From NCBI GenBank assembly GCA_016278585.1, contig JADQBO010000037.1, positions 1-5,659 on the forward strand: a DNA stretch of 5,659 bases. The letters run 5' to 3'. A model generated the notes under the pieces. It was not told the DNA's origin, ran no database searches, and worked only from the letters and a program-made list of their open reading frames with translations. Positions 1-5,659 of the stretch are shown piece after piece (position 1 is the stretch's first letter; every line of letters starts with the position of its first letter). The position numbers and the translations under genes are program-made. The stretch is from Desulfosporosinus sp. GTDB taxonomy: Bacteria > Bacillota > Desulfitobacteriia > Desulfitobacteriales > Desulfitobacteriaceae.

Positions 1-438
1 ACAGTTTCGGTGGGAGAACTTGCCCACAATAGCGACATGCCCAAAATTATCCTTCAATGAAGGATAGAGTTCATCCCACTCTGCAAGATTAGGGGGCTCA
101 ACTTCTTTACCTCGAAAATCCATTTCCCCACTAAGCTCTTGGTAGCTGACTGGCCAAGGGAGCGCATCGATTTTCATACCATTCCCGGAGAATAAGAGTA
201 ATTCGACGGGAGGAATTCGGTCTTGGAGAATTGCATTTGTGACAAGGGTGGTACTTACAGTAATCTGATCAATGGTCTGATCATCAGGTATTTTTAACAG
301 GTCAAAAGCATTCATAAGGGTTTCAACTAAGTTTTCAGACTGGGTGGGTACCTTTGCTGTGTTTGAAATACGACCCTTGTTAATTAAGACTGCGTCAGTA
401 TAGGTACCACCCACATCAATACCCACTCGATTAAACAT
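1..438 (-). CDS. Hydantoinase/oxoprolinase family protein, N-terminal part (truncated by window edge)
   Basis: The first 146 codons of a gene that continues past base 1. The protein begins MFNRVGIDVGGTYTDAVLI. Residues 6-15 (GIDVGGTYTD) form the glycine-rich phosphate-binding loop of the ASKHA/actin-like fold, and STTLVTNAI (residues 62-70) and VGKFSHRN (138-145) match conserved stretches of the HyuA/5-oxoprolinase N-terminal domain. Family members hydrolyse or carboxylate cyclic amides or ketones using ATP, usually as cytoplasmic enzymes or subunits. The substrate cannot be told from this fragment, so no symbol is given. The ATG start is supported by an AAGGGGGAG ribosome binding site at 445-453, six bases upstream. 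The gene lies 76 bp after mutS on the same strand and is probably co-transcribed with it, since no canonical terminator separates them. Family assignment is firm; function is open. Confidence 0.88.
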   Translation of the reverse strand, partial: MFNRVGIDVGGTYTDAVLINKGRISNTAKVPTQSENLVETLMNAFDLLKIPDDQTIDQITVSTTLVTNAILQDRIPPVELLLFSGNGMKIDALPWPVSYQELSGEMDFRGKEVEPPNLAEWDELYPSLKDNFGHVAIVGKFSHRNC

Positions 439-444
439 AAGTTA

Positions 445-453
445 CTCCCCCTT
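445..453 (-). promoter_or_regulatory. Ribosome binding site of the hydantoinase-like gene
   Basis: AAGGGGGAG on the minus strand lies six bases before the ATG at 436-438. It fixes that start, and the conserved nucleotide-binding loop follows only five residues into the protein. Confidence 0.8.
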
Positions 454-473
454 AATCGATGTTCGAAGGTTCG

Positions 474-497
474 AGTTGGAAATTCGAAATTCCAACT
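474..497. repeat. Near-perfect palindrome between mutS and the hydantoinase-like gene
   Basis: A 24-bp inverted repeat with arms of eight bases (AGTTGGAA and TTCCAACT) around the centre ATTCGAAA. Only one symmetric pair (482/489) breaks the palindrome. The motif TTCGA or TTCGAA recurs at 462-467, 470-474 and 483-488, so this short gap is unusually rich in it. As RNA it could form an 8-bp stem ending about 20 bases before the ribosome binding site of the next gene. No U-run follows on the minus strand, so it is not a classical terminator. It could be an operator, an mRNA processing or stability element, or a copy of a dispersed intergenic repeat. Confidence 0.7.
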
Positions 498-514
498 TCG
501 GATATACAAAGTTT

Positions 515-3049
515 TTATATACGCTCACGTAAGTCAAAGAGATACTCAAGGGCTTGGCGTGCCGTCATATCTTCCAGAGGAAGCGTTTCGATTTCTTGCA
601 AAATAGGATGGATTGGCGGAGGGTCAAAAAGTGCAAATTGGGTAACCTCGTTGGTAGAATGAGCAAGAGTATGAGCAGGTTCGAAAGACTCTAATTCCAA
701 AAGTAGGGCTTTTGCACGCTTAAGTAGCTCTTGAGGCAGACCAGCTAGACGAGCCACTTGAATTCCATAACTGCGATCGGCGCGACCAGGTAATATTTTG
801 TGTAAAAAAACAATATCTTCTCCACGTTCCTTGACCCCTACGTGAAGGTTAAAGAGTCCTGAAAATTTGTCTTGCAGTTGTGTTAGCTCATGATAGTGAG
901 TGGCAAAAAGGGTTTTCGGGTTAAATTCAGAATGTTGAACAAGGTACTCAGCAACAGCCCAAGCGATGCTAAGTCCATCATATGTAGCAGTCCCCCGTCC
1001 GATTTCATCTAAAATAATTAAACTCTTTCCACTGGCATAGTTTAAAATGTGGGCGACTTCTTGCATTTCAACCATAAAAGTACTTTGTCCTGCTGCTAAA
1101 TCATCGGATGCACCAACCCGGGTAAAGATACGGTCAACCAAAGTGATACTGGCCTTTTTAGCAGGAATAAAAGACCCAATATGAGCCATAAGCACAATCA
1201 AGGCGACTTGACGCATATAGGTGGATTTACCTGCCATATTGGGACCGGTGATAAGCGCTAAATGTTGAGTACCTGACAGGTTTGTATCATTCGGAACAAA
1301 GGCGCTATGCTCTAACATTTCTTCCACAACTGGGTGTCGCCCTTCAGTGATAAGAATTTGACCGTCATGTTTAATTTGAGGACGCACATAATGATTGCGC
1401 ACGGCTACTTCTGCTAAACTTACAAAAACATCAAGTTCTGCTAATACCTGTGCTGCCAAGAGAATATGTTTGGTCTTTGTCCGGACTTCTTCTCGAAGAG
1501 CTAGGAAAATTCCATACTCAAGTTCCTTTAGTTTTTCCTCAGCTCCTATAATTTTAAGTTCATATTCTTTAAGTTCAGGGGTAATAAAACGTTCAGCATT
1601 AGACAGAGTCTGCTTGCGTTGATAATCGGTAGGAATTAGATGGGCATTTGCATGAGTGATTTCAATATAGTAACCAAAGACTTTATTATAGCCTATCTTT
1701 AATGAGCGAATTCCCGTTCGTTCACGTTCAGCATTCTCTAGCTGAGCCACCCATTCTTTACCGCCAGTTGCAATGGTTCGCAATTCATCTACGTCTTGGA
1801 AAAAGCCTGTTTTGATAAGATTCCCCTCACGCAAGGATAGTGGAGGTGTAGGGTTAAGGGCAGCTTGAAGTTTAGTAACAAATGAATCAAAGCCATCCAG
1901 ATAAGGAGTCTTAACTTTCAAAGTTTCTGCGACGCTCCCAGTAAGAACGGTTCGAATTTGAGGAAGTAATGCTAAGGTTTGCGTCAACGATAGTAAGTCC
2001 TTTGCATTAGCAGTTCCATAAGACACTTTCCCGATCAGCCGTTCAAGATCATAAACTTCGGAAAGAAGTTGAACTAAATCGTTGCGGAGAAAGGAGTCTG
2101 TTAGCAGTTCTTCAACCGAGTTAAGACGACCTTCTATTTCATCTTGCAAAAGCAAGGGTTTTTCTATCCAATGTTTTAAAAGCCTTCCTCCAAAGGCAGT
2201 TTGGGTTAAGTCGAGAACAGAAAGTAGCGTTCCTTTCTTTCCAACCCCTCGAAGGGACTCTGTAAGTTCAAGGTTACGACGTGTCCATTGGTCGAGAAAC
2301 ATCCAGCGTTCGAAACGATAGGTTTTGATTTCTATGATATGAGTTGGATCAACTCCTGGCATCGTTTCTAGTAAATAGTTCCATAAGCCAGTTGCAGCCT
2401 GGGTAGCTATAGGGAATTCTTGAAACAATGACCCTTGTCCTTGAAAATGATCACGCAAAGTTTGATTTATAAACGTCGTTCGATCACGTTCCGTACAATA
2501 ATACTCCAGCCAAAGTTTAGGCTTTTTCATAACCTCCGGAGGGAGAAGAAGTTCAGCTGGGTTGATCCGAGATACTTCAGTGAGCAGAACATCCAGGTCA
2601 GTCGTTTGGAAAATCGTAAACTCACCGGTGGATAAATCAAGAAATGCTAACCCCCAGTGTTCCTCGTAAAATACACTGGCTAAATAATGATTTGTACGAT
2701 CAGAGATAGATTCGGTCAAGGTACCAGGAGTAACAATCCGAATAATATCACGTTTGACAATCCCTTTGGCATCTTTGGCGTCTTCCACTTGCTCACAAAT
2801 AGCTACTTTATGGCCTGCCTTAACCAGCTTTGATAAATAATTATCTAAGGCATGATAAGGAACGCCACACATGGGAATTCGTTTTCCTTCCCCTGCATCC
2901 CGCCCAGTTAAAGCAATTTGCAAAATGGGTGCGGCCACTTCTGCATCCTCACCAAACATTTCATAAAAATCACCCAGACGGAAAAATAGAATTGCATCAG
3001 GCGCTTTTGCTTTAATACTTCGATATTGGTGCATCATCGGGGTAGTCAT
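515..3049 (-). CDS. mutS: DNA mismatch repair protein MutS
   Basis: Full-length MutS of 844 residues, close to the usual length of about 850. MutS binds mismatches and small loops as a dimer and uses ATP to recruit MutL. Domain I carries the mismatch-reading Phe-Xaa-Glu motif as F28-Y29-E30 within GDFYEMF. The connector, core lever and clamp domains follow. The ATPase domain has Walker A GPNMAGKST (602-610), the DDLAAGQSTF segment (649-658), Walker B LIILDEIGRGT (677-687) and the switch histidine in ATHYHEL (716-722). QFALF (804-808) near the C-terminus resembles the Firmicute MutS sliding-clamp binding motif, and a final helical segment (about 828-841) resembles the dimerisation tail. No key residue is missing. 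The ATG start has an AAGGGGAG site ten bases upstream; ATGs at codons 5 and 6 are possible alternatives. The gene is preceded by a terminator, so it probably has its own promoter, which I could not identify. Confidence 0.98.
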   Translation of the reverse strand: MTTPMMHQYRSIKAKAPDAILFFRLGDFYEMFGEDAEVAAPILQIALTGRDAGEGKRIPMCGVPYHALDNYLSKLVKAGHKVAICEQVEDAKDAKGIVKRDIIRIVTPGTLTESISDRTNHYLASVFYEEHWGLAFLDLSTGEFTIFQTTDLDVLLTEVSRINPAELLLPPEVMKKPKLWLEYYCTERDRTTFINQTLRDHFQGQGSLFQEFPIATQAATGLWNYLLETMPGVDPTHIIEIKTYRFERWMFLDQWTRRNLELTESLRGVGKKGTLLSVLDLTQTAFGGRLLKHWIEKPLLLQDEIEGRLNSVEELLTDSFLRNDLVQLLSEVYDLERLIGKVSYGTANAKDLLSLTQTLALLPQIRTVLTGSVAETLKVKTPYLDGFDSFVTKLQAALNPTPPLSLREGNLIKTGFFQDVDELRTIATGGKEWVAQLENAERERTGIRSLKIGYNKVFGYYIEITHANAHLIPTDYQRKQTLSNAERFITPELKEYELKIIGAEEKLKELEYGIFLALREEVRTKTKHILLAAQVLAELDVFVSLAEVAVRNHYVRPQIKHDGQILITEGRHPVVEEMLEHSAFVPNDTNLSGTQHLALITGPNMAGKSTYMRQVALIVLMAHIGSFIPAKKASITLVDRIFTRVGASDDLAAGQSTFMVEMQEVAHILNYASGKSLIILDEIGRGTATYDGLSIAWAVAEYLVQHSEFNPKTLFATHYHELTQLQDKFSGLFNLHVGVKERGEDIVFLHKILPGRADRSYGIQVARLAGLPQELLKRAKALLLELESFEPAHTLAHSTNEVTQFALFDPPPIHPILQEIETLPLEDMTARQALEYLFDLRERI

Positions 3050-3059
3050 ACTTTGTCTT

Positions 3060-3067
3060 CTCCCCTT
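3060..3067 (-). promoter_or_regulatory. Ribosome binding site of mutS
   Basis: AAGGGGAG on the minus strand, ten bases before the ATG at 3047-3049. The spacing is slightly long for this start and would be longer still for the ATGs at codons 5 and 6, so it favours the first ATG. Confidence 0.7.
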
Positions 3068-3070
3068 TTA

Positions 3071-3100
3071 GAAATAGTCTTTCTGGAAATAATCATTCTG
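3071..3100 (-). repeat. Two tandem 15-bp direct repeats upstream of mutS
   Basis: On the minus strand CAGAATGATTATTTC (3100-3086) is followed directly by CAGAAAGACTATTTC (3085-3071), with 13 of 15 bases identical. The pair fills the space between the terminator of the upstream gene and the mutS ribosome binding site, where a mutS promoter or operator would be expected. No good -35/-10 pair is visible in it. It may be a regulator binding site or merely a small local duplication. Confidence 0.7.
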
Positions 3101-3144
3101 AAAAGGTAAAAAAGGGAAGAGCTTTAGATTTAGCCCTTCCCTTT
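3101..3144 (-). terminator. Rho-independent terminator after the YlbF-family gene
   Basis: Read on the minus strand, AAAGGGAAGGGCT (3144-3132) pairs with AGCTCTTCCCTTT (3123-3111) to give a 13-bp stem with one G-U pair and an 8-base loop. A run of six Ts follows, three of them within the stem, then ACC and four more Ts. It begins 26 bases after the stop codon of the YlbF-family gene, a typical intrinsic terminator layout. It should end the miaB transcript before mutS, at least in part. Confidence 0.88.
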
Positions 3145-3170
3145 CCTTAGTACTAATGGTTTGCCAGGGA

Positions 3171-3596
3171 TTAGCTCCCGCAACCACAGCCTCCACTGCC
3201 ACAGCCACCTGGATTACAACCACTTGGATCACAGCTGTCGTCCGCACAAGAGCATGCATCTGAAGAACCTGCAATAGCACTTGCTAAAATAGCATTAACA
3301 CTATCCAACATGGCCGTAAATTTGTCTTGTGCTTTCATATAAGCAGCAATGGCTTGGTTGGCCTCTACTTTAGCTTCGATTTCATCCACTGCATTTTTAT
3401 CAGCTTCAGAAGGCTCTCCACCACTTTGTTGCACTTCCATAAACTGTTCTTGAGCCTTCTGTAATTCTGCAATCAATTGCTGAGCTGAAGCGTCGGCAGC
3501 CATTGCATCTTCCATAGTGTGTAATTCAGCAAGCTCGGAGCTTCGGGCAATGGCATCCGCTAAGAGTCGGGCATTTTCGATAATTTCATTTGTCAT
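3171..3596 (-). CDS. YlbF/YmcA (RicA-like) family protein with cysteine-rich C-terminal tail
   Basis: A 141-residue, mostly helical protein. Residues 1 to about 108 look like the YlbF/YmcA fold: long amphipathic, alanine- and glutamate-rich helices with a linker near 57-66. In B. subtilis the members YmcA (RicA) and YlbF (RicF) form a complex with YaaT (RicT) that binds Fe-S clusters and assists RNase Y in mRNA maturation, affecting competence, biofilm formation and sporulation. Position supports a YmcA-type gene: it follows miaB and precedes mutS, as ymcA does in Bacillus. The last 27 residues hold seven cysteines (115, 117, 122, 127, 132, 137, 139) spaced by Gly, Ser, Pro and Asp, which suggests metal or Fe-S binding (inference). 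The ATG start has a GGAGG site eight bases upstream. YmcA and YlbF paralogues are hard to separate by eye, so no symbol is given. Confidence 0.88.
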   Translation of the reverse strand: MTNEIIENARLLADAIARSSELAELHTMEDAMAADASAQQLIAELQKAQEQFMEVQQSGGEPSEADKNAVDEIEAKVEANQAIAAYMKAQDKFTAMLDSVNAILASAIAGSSDACSCADDSCDPSGCNPGGCGSGGCGCGS

Positions 3597-3604
3597 GTGT
3601 CACA

Positions 3605-3609
3605 CCTCC
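3605..3609 (-). promoter_or_regulatory. Ribosome binding site of the YlbF-family gene
   Basis: GGAGG on the minus strand, eight bases before the ATG at 3594-3596. This strong site settles the start. I found no convincing promoter in the 74-bp gap after miaB, so the gene is probably co-transcribed with miaB. Confidence 0.85.
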
Positions 3610-3670
3610 GCATATTACATTCTACATAGATCAGCACGATTCCTGCTTTAAAGTTTATTCTAAATAAATT

Positions 3671-4996
3671 CTAGGTTTCAAGATCTCCAACTAGTGTCCA
3701 AGTTCCAGCTTCTGTGATCCGAATGTTAACCAAAGAGCCAATTTGATCTGGATGCCCATCATAAACGACAAGTTCATTTCCTCGGGTACGTCCGACTAAG
3801 CGCTCAGGATTTGTCCTACTAGGGCCCTCAACAAGAATTTCATATATTTTACCAATCATCTTTTGCCGCCACTCCAGGCTCTGTTTGTTTTGAACACTCA
3901 TTAATCTTTGTAAACGGCGTTTTTTAACATCTAAAGGGATTTGGTCCTCCATTTCGGCTGCCTGGGTCCCTGAACGTTTAGAATACATAAAGGTGAAAGC
4001 CTGGCTATATTGAATTAAAGTCATGATCTCAAGAGTCTCTTCAAAGTACGTTTCGGTTTCACCAGGAAAACCTACAATTATATCGGTGGTCAAACTGGCA
4101 AGGGGTAGGAGTTCATGAATCTTTTGAACCCGACTTAAGTAGTATTCCCTTGTGTATTTTCGATTCATACGCTGTAAGATGAAATTACTGCCTGATTGAA
4201 TGGGGAGATGAAAGTGTTCGCAAAGGTTCTTCCCCTGAGCGACGGTCTCAATCAGCTTATCTGATAAATCCTTAGGATGTGACGTAATAAAACGTATTCG
4301 TAAAAGATCCGGTATTTGATCCACATCATGGAGTAAATCTGCAAAGTCATAACTAGGAGAAAATTCCTTACCATAGGAGTTCACATTTTGACCTAGTAAT
4401 GTCACTTCTCGACATCCACTGGCAACAAGTTCTTTGATTTCTTGAATAATTTCCTCAGGTTTACGGCTTCTCTCCCGACCACGTACGTGAGGGACAATAC
4501 AATAGGAACAGAAATTATTACAACCGTACATTATATTAACGTTTGCCTGAAGTTTGCCTTTCTCTGCGAGGGGCGTTGATTCTAAGGTAGTTTTAGGTTC
4601 TTCCCATACTTCCGCAACTTTTTCTCCCTGTTGTGCTTGATGCAATAGAGTCGAAAAATCATGCAAATTATGGGTTCCAGCCCAAATATCAATATGGGGT
4701 GCTCGTTTTTTTAATCGGTCTAATGCACCCGGCTGCTGAACCATACATCCACTGATGGCAATCTTCAAGTTAGGGTTTTTTTCCTTAAGCTTTTTAAGTT
4801 CACCGATTTTCCCAAGTATTTTATTCTCTGCACTTTCTCTTACACAACAGGTATTAATAATCACTAAATCTGCGTTTTGAAGATCGTCCGAACTTGTATA
4901 GCCTTCCTGCCTTGTGATCTGAGTTAATGTTTCTGCATCACGTTCGGACATCTGACATCCGTAAGCTAAAGTAACAACCTTCTTATCCTTTTCCAA
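3671..4996 (-). CDS. miaB: tRNA-2-methylthio-N6-dimethylallyladenosine synthase MiaB
   Basis: A 441-residue radical-SAM methylthiotransferase. MiaB adds a methylthio group to C2 of isopentenyl-adenosine 37 in tRNAs reading codons that start with U, using two [4Fe-4S] clusters and S-adenosylmethionine. The N-terminal domain (about 6-105) has the three cluster cysteines C14, C50 and C84. The radical-SAM core (about 150-375) has the CxxxCxxC motif C159-C163-C166, and a C-terminal TRAM RNA-binding domain spans about 379-440. GQNVNSYG (202-209) and HFHLPIQSGS (261-270) agree with MiaB rather than the ribosomal methylthiotransferase RimO. The start is TTG (4994-4996): no ATG or GTG lies in frame between it and the upstream stop (5024-5026), and the first ATG, at codon 17, would remove essential C14. 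Only a modest GGAG lies 11 bases upstream. Unlike B. subtilis MiaB it lacks a long N-terminal extension. Confidence 0.96.
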   Translation of the reverse strand: MEKDKKVVTLAYGCQMSERDAETLTQITRQEGYTSSDDLQNADLVIINTCCVRESAENKILGKIGELKKLKEKNPNLKIAISGCMVQQPGALDRLKKRAPHIDIWAGTHNLHDFSTLLHQAQQGEKVAEVWEEPKTTLESTPLAEKGKLQANVNIMYGCNNFCSYCIVPHVRGRERSRKPEEIIQEIKELVASGCREVTLLGQNVNSYGKEFSPSYDFADLLHDVDQIPDLLRIRFITSHPKDLSDKLIETVAQGKNLCEHFHLPIQSGSNFILQRMNRKYTREYYLSRVQKIHELLPLASLTTDIIVGFPGETETYFEETLEIMTLIQYSQAFTFMYSKRSGTQAAEMEDQIPLDVKKRRLQRLMSVQNKQSLEWRQKMIGKIYEILVEGPSRTNPERLVGRTRGNELVVYDGHPDQIGSLVNIRITEAGTWTLVGDLET

Positions 4997-5007
4997 GGTA
5001 TGTTCAA

Positions 5008-5011
5008 CTCC
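5008..5011 (-). promoter_or_regulatory. Weak, distant ribosome binding site of miaB
   Basis: GGAG on the minus strand, 11 bases before the TTG codon. It is the only Shine-Dalgarno-like sequence near that start and is weaker and farther away than those of the downstream genes. Together with the TTG codon this suggests modest translation initiation (inference). Confidence 0.5.
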
Positions 5012-5044
5012 AAATCCAATTATTGTCTATATTTATATGGTTTC

Positions 5045-5073
5045 ATTATAGTAGTTTATTAATTCAAGAACAA
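5045..5073 (-). promoter_or_regulatory. Probable sigma-A-type promoter for miaB
   Basis: On the minus strand a perfect TATAAT (5050-5045) lies 17 bases downstream of TTGTTC (5073-5068), which matches the -35 consensus at its first three bases. Transcription would begin near 5038, giving a 5' leader of about 40 bases before miaB. The surrounding DNA is AT-rich, so a chance -10 match is possible, but the position just after the upstream gene and the 17-bp spacing support it. Confidence 0.55.
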
Positions 5074-5099
5074 TCAAACATAAAAGAATGCCAGACCAC

Positions 5100-5659
5100 T
5101 CAATTATATCTTCTATGGTTTCTCCTCCTCAGGCGTCTAGCTTGCCTGTTCCAATCGCGAGCGTTGTTTCTCTTAATAATCATGATGAGAGCAAAACCAC
5201 CAATAATAGAGCCTATCATCCAGGCAAGGTGAGAGGAACCTAATAAACTTGCGATTGTTTCTGGCTTAACTTCCCTTGAGGATTTTAGAGGAACGGTGTT
5301 TAAACGTGTTTCCCCATCCAAAACTTCTACTTGGGCAACGACTTGTCCCTCTTTCACAGAGTCTAAGTTACTAGTAGATAAAGGGGAGACACGAAGTTTA
5401 AGCGCCGTTTGCGGTTCGTTGAGTTTCTGAGCTATATAGATAGGCCTGTCAAGGATAAGATCTACGGGTTCATTATTTACCATAATTGATGCAATGACAG
5501 CTCCTTTAGGTTTGAAAATAGTGCTATTAAACTGAGTTAAGCCATAATCAAACATCTTTTGCATATCGGTGTAGATTTCGCTGCCAGGTGATTTTAGAAT
5601 CACGCCAACAAGTTGACGTCCATCTTTGGAAACTGATGCAACCTGACAATTCTGAGCAG
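5100..5659 (-). CDS. D-alanyl-D-alanine carboxypeptidase (peptidase S11, DacF/PBP5-like), C-terminal part
   Basis: The 3' portion of a gene entering from the right edge: 185 complete codons, no start visible, TGA stop at 5100-5102. The first residues, including KDGRQLVGVILKSPGS and then YTDMQKMFDYG, match the end of the S11 penicillin-binding catalytic domain. These enzymes remove the terminal D-Ala of peptidoglycan stem peptides outside the membrane. The catalytic SxxK, SxN and KTG motifs lie upstream of the window. A beta-rich region like the PBP5 C-terminal domain follows (fragment residues about 45-125). A hydrophobic segment (144-161) then forms a probable membrane anchor, and the last 24 residues contain ten Arg and one Lys. 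The basic tail fits a cytoplasmic C-terminus by the positive-inside rule. A GTG at 5601-5603 is internal, since homology continues upstream of it. DacA, DacB or DacF type cannot be decided. Confidence 0.88.
   Translation of the reverse strand, partial: AQNCQVASVSKDGRQLVGVILKSPGSEIYTDMQKMFDYGLTQFNSTIFKPKGAVIASIMVNNEPVDLILDRPIYIAQKLNEPQTALKLRVSPLSTSNLDSVKEGQVVAQVEVLDGETRLNTVPLKSSREVKPETIASLLGSSHLAWMIGSIIGGFALIMIIKRNNARDWNRQARRLRRRNHRRYN

Noticed and set aside
459..662. Plus-strand open frame of 67 codons across the end of mutS and the palindrome
   Set aside because: It is antisense to the conserved mutS 3' end, has no recognisable family and looks like a chance frame.
1395..3015. Several plus-strand frames of 60 to 80 codons inside mutS
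   Set aside because: All are antisense to continuous, strongly conserved MutS coding sequence; none resembles a known protein.
3068..3280. Minus-strand open frame overlapping the end of the YlbF-family gene, ending in a short FQNDYF/QKDYF repeat
   Set aside because: It overlaps the cysteine tail of a well-supported gene in another frame, reads through the terminator and lacks recognisable domains. Its repeat is only the translated 15-bp DNA repeat.
3611..3650. TAGAAT-like -10 sequence between miaB and the YlbF-family gene
   Set aside because: No acceptable -35 hexamer occurs at 16-18 bp spacing, so a separate promoter is not supported.
3652..3670. AT-rich inverted repeat (TTTAT/ATAAA) just after miaB as a terminator
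   Set aside because: The arms are only about five A/T pairs with no GC-rich stem and no clear T-run, too weak to call.
5023..5232. Plus-strand frame of 69 codons over the miaB promoter region and the end of the carboxypeptidase gene
   Set aside because: It is antisense to the carboxypeptidase membrane segment, which explains its hydrophobic look.
5601..5603. GTG as the start of a separate small gene at 5100-5603
   Set aside because: The reading frame stays open to the window edge, and the residues before the GTG continue the S11 carboxypeptidase homology, so this is an internal codon of a partial gene.

Overview
All five protein-coding genes in this 5.7 kb window lie on the minus strand. 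The window looks like chromosomal housekeeping DNA from a low-to-moderate GC Firmicute. The best guess is a Clostridia/Peptococcaceae-type organism such as Desulfosporosinus or Desulfitobacterium. That guess rests on protein style, the strong Shine-Dalgarno sequences and the gene order, not on a database match. The order miaB - YlbF/YmcA family - mutS parallels the Bacillus subtilis order miaB(ymcB) - ymcA(ricA) - cotE - mutS - mutL. The Bacillus coat gene cotE is absent, and the gene after mutS is not mutL.

In the direction of transcription (high to low coordinates), the window opens with the C-terminal third or so of a D-alanyl-D-alanine carboxypeptidase (5100-5659). It ends in a membrane segment and an arginine-rich tail. 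A 103-bp gap follows, with a good sigma-A-like promoter (5045-5073). Next is miaB (3671-4996), a tRNA methylthiotransferase that appears to start at TTG. After 74 bp comes a YlbF/YmcA-family gene (3171-3596) with a seven-cysteine tail, followed at once by a strong intrinsic terminator (3101-3144). A 15-bp tandem repeat then sits just ahead of the mutS ribosome binding site. Full-length mutS (515-3049) follows, then a 76-bp gap with a near-perfect palindrome (474-497). Last is the N-terminal part of a hydantoinase/oxoprolinase-family gene (1-438) that runs off the window.

Functionally the genes concern cell-wall trimming, tRNA modification at A37, RNA processing (by family analogy) and mismatch repair, plus an ATP-dependent amidohydrolase-type subunit of unknown substrate. 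The terminator suggests miaB and the YlbF-family gene form one unit, with mutS and the hydantoinase-like gene in another. There is no RNA gene, CRISPR array, insertion sequence or prophage signature, and no gene-free stretch over 300 bp. I see no convincing new biological system. The items most worth a second look are the cysteine tail, the palindrome and the tandem repeat.
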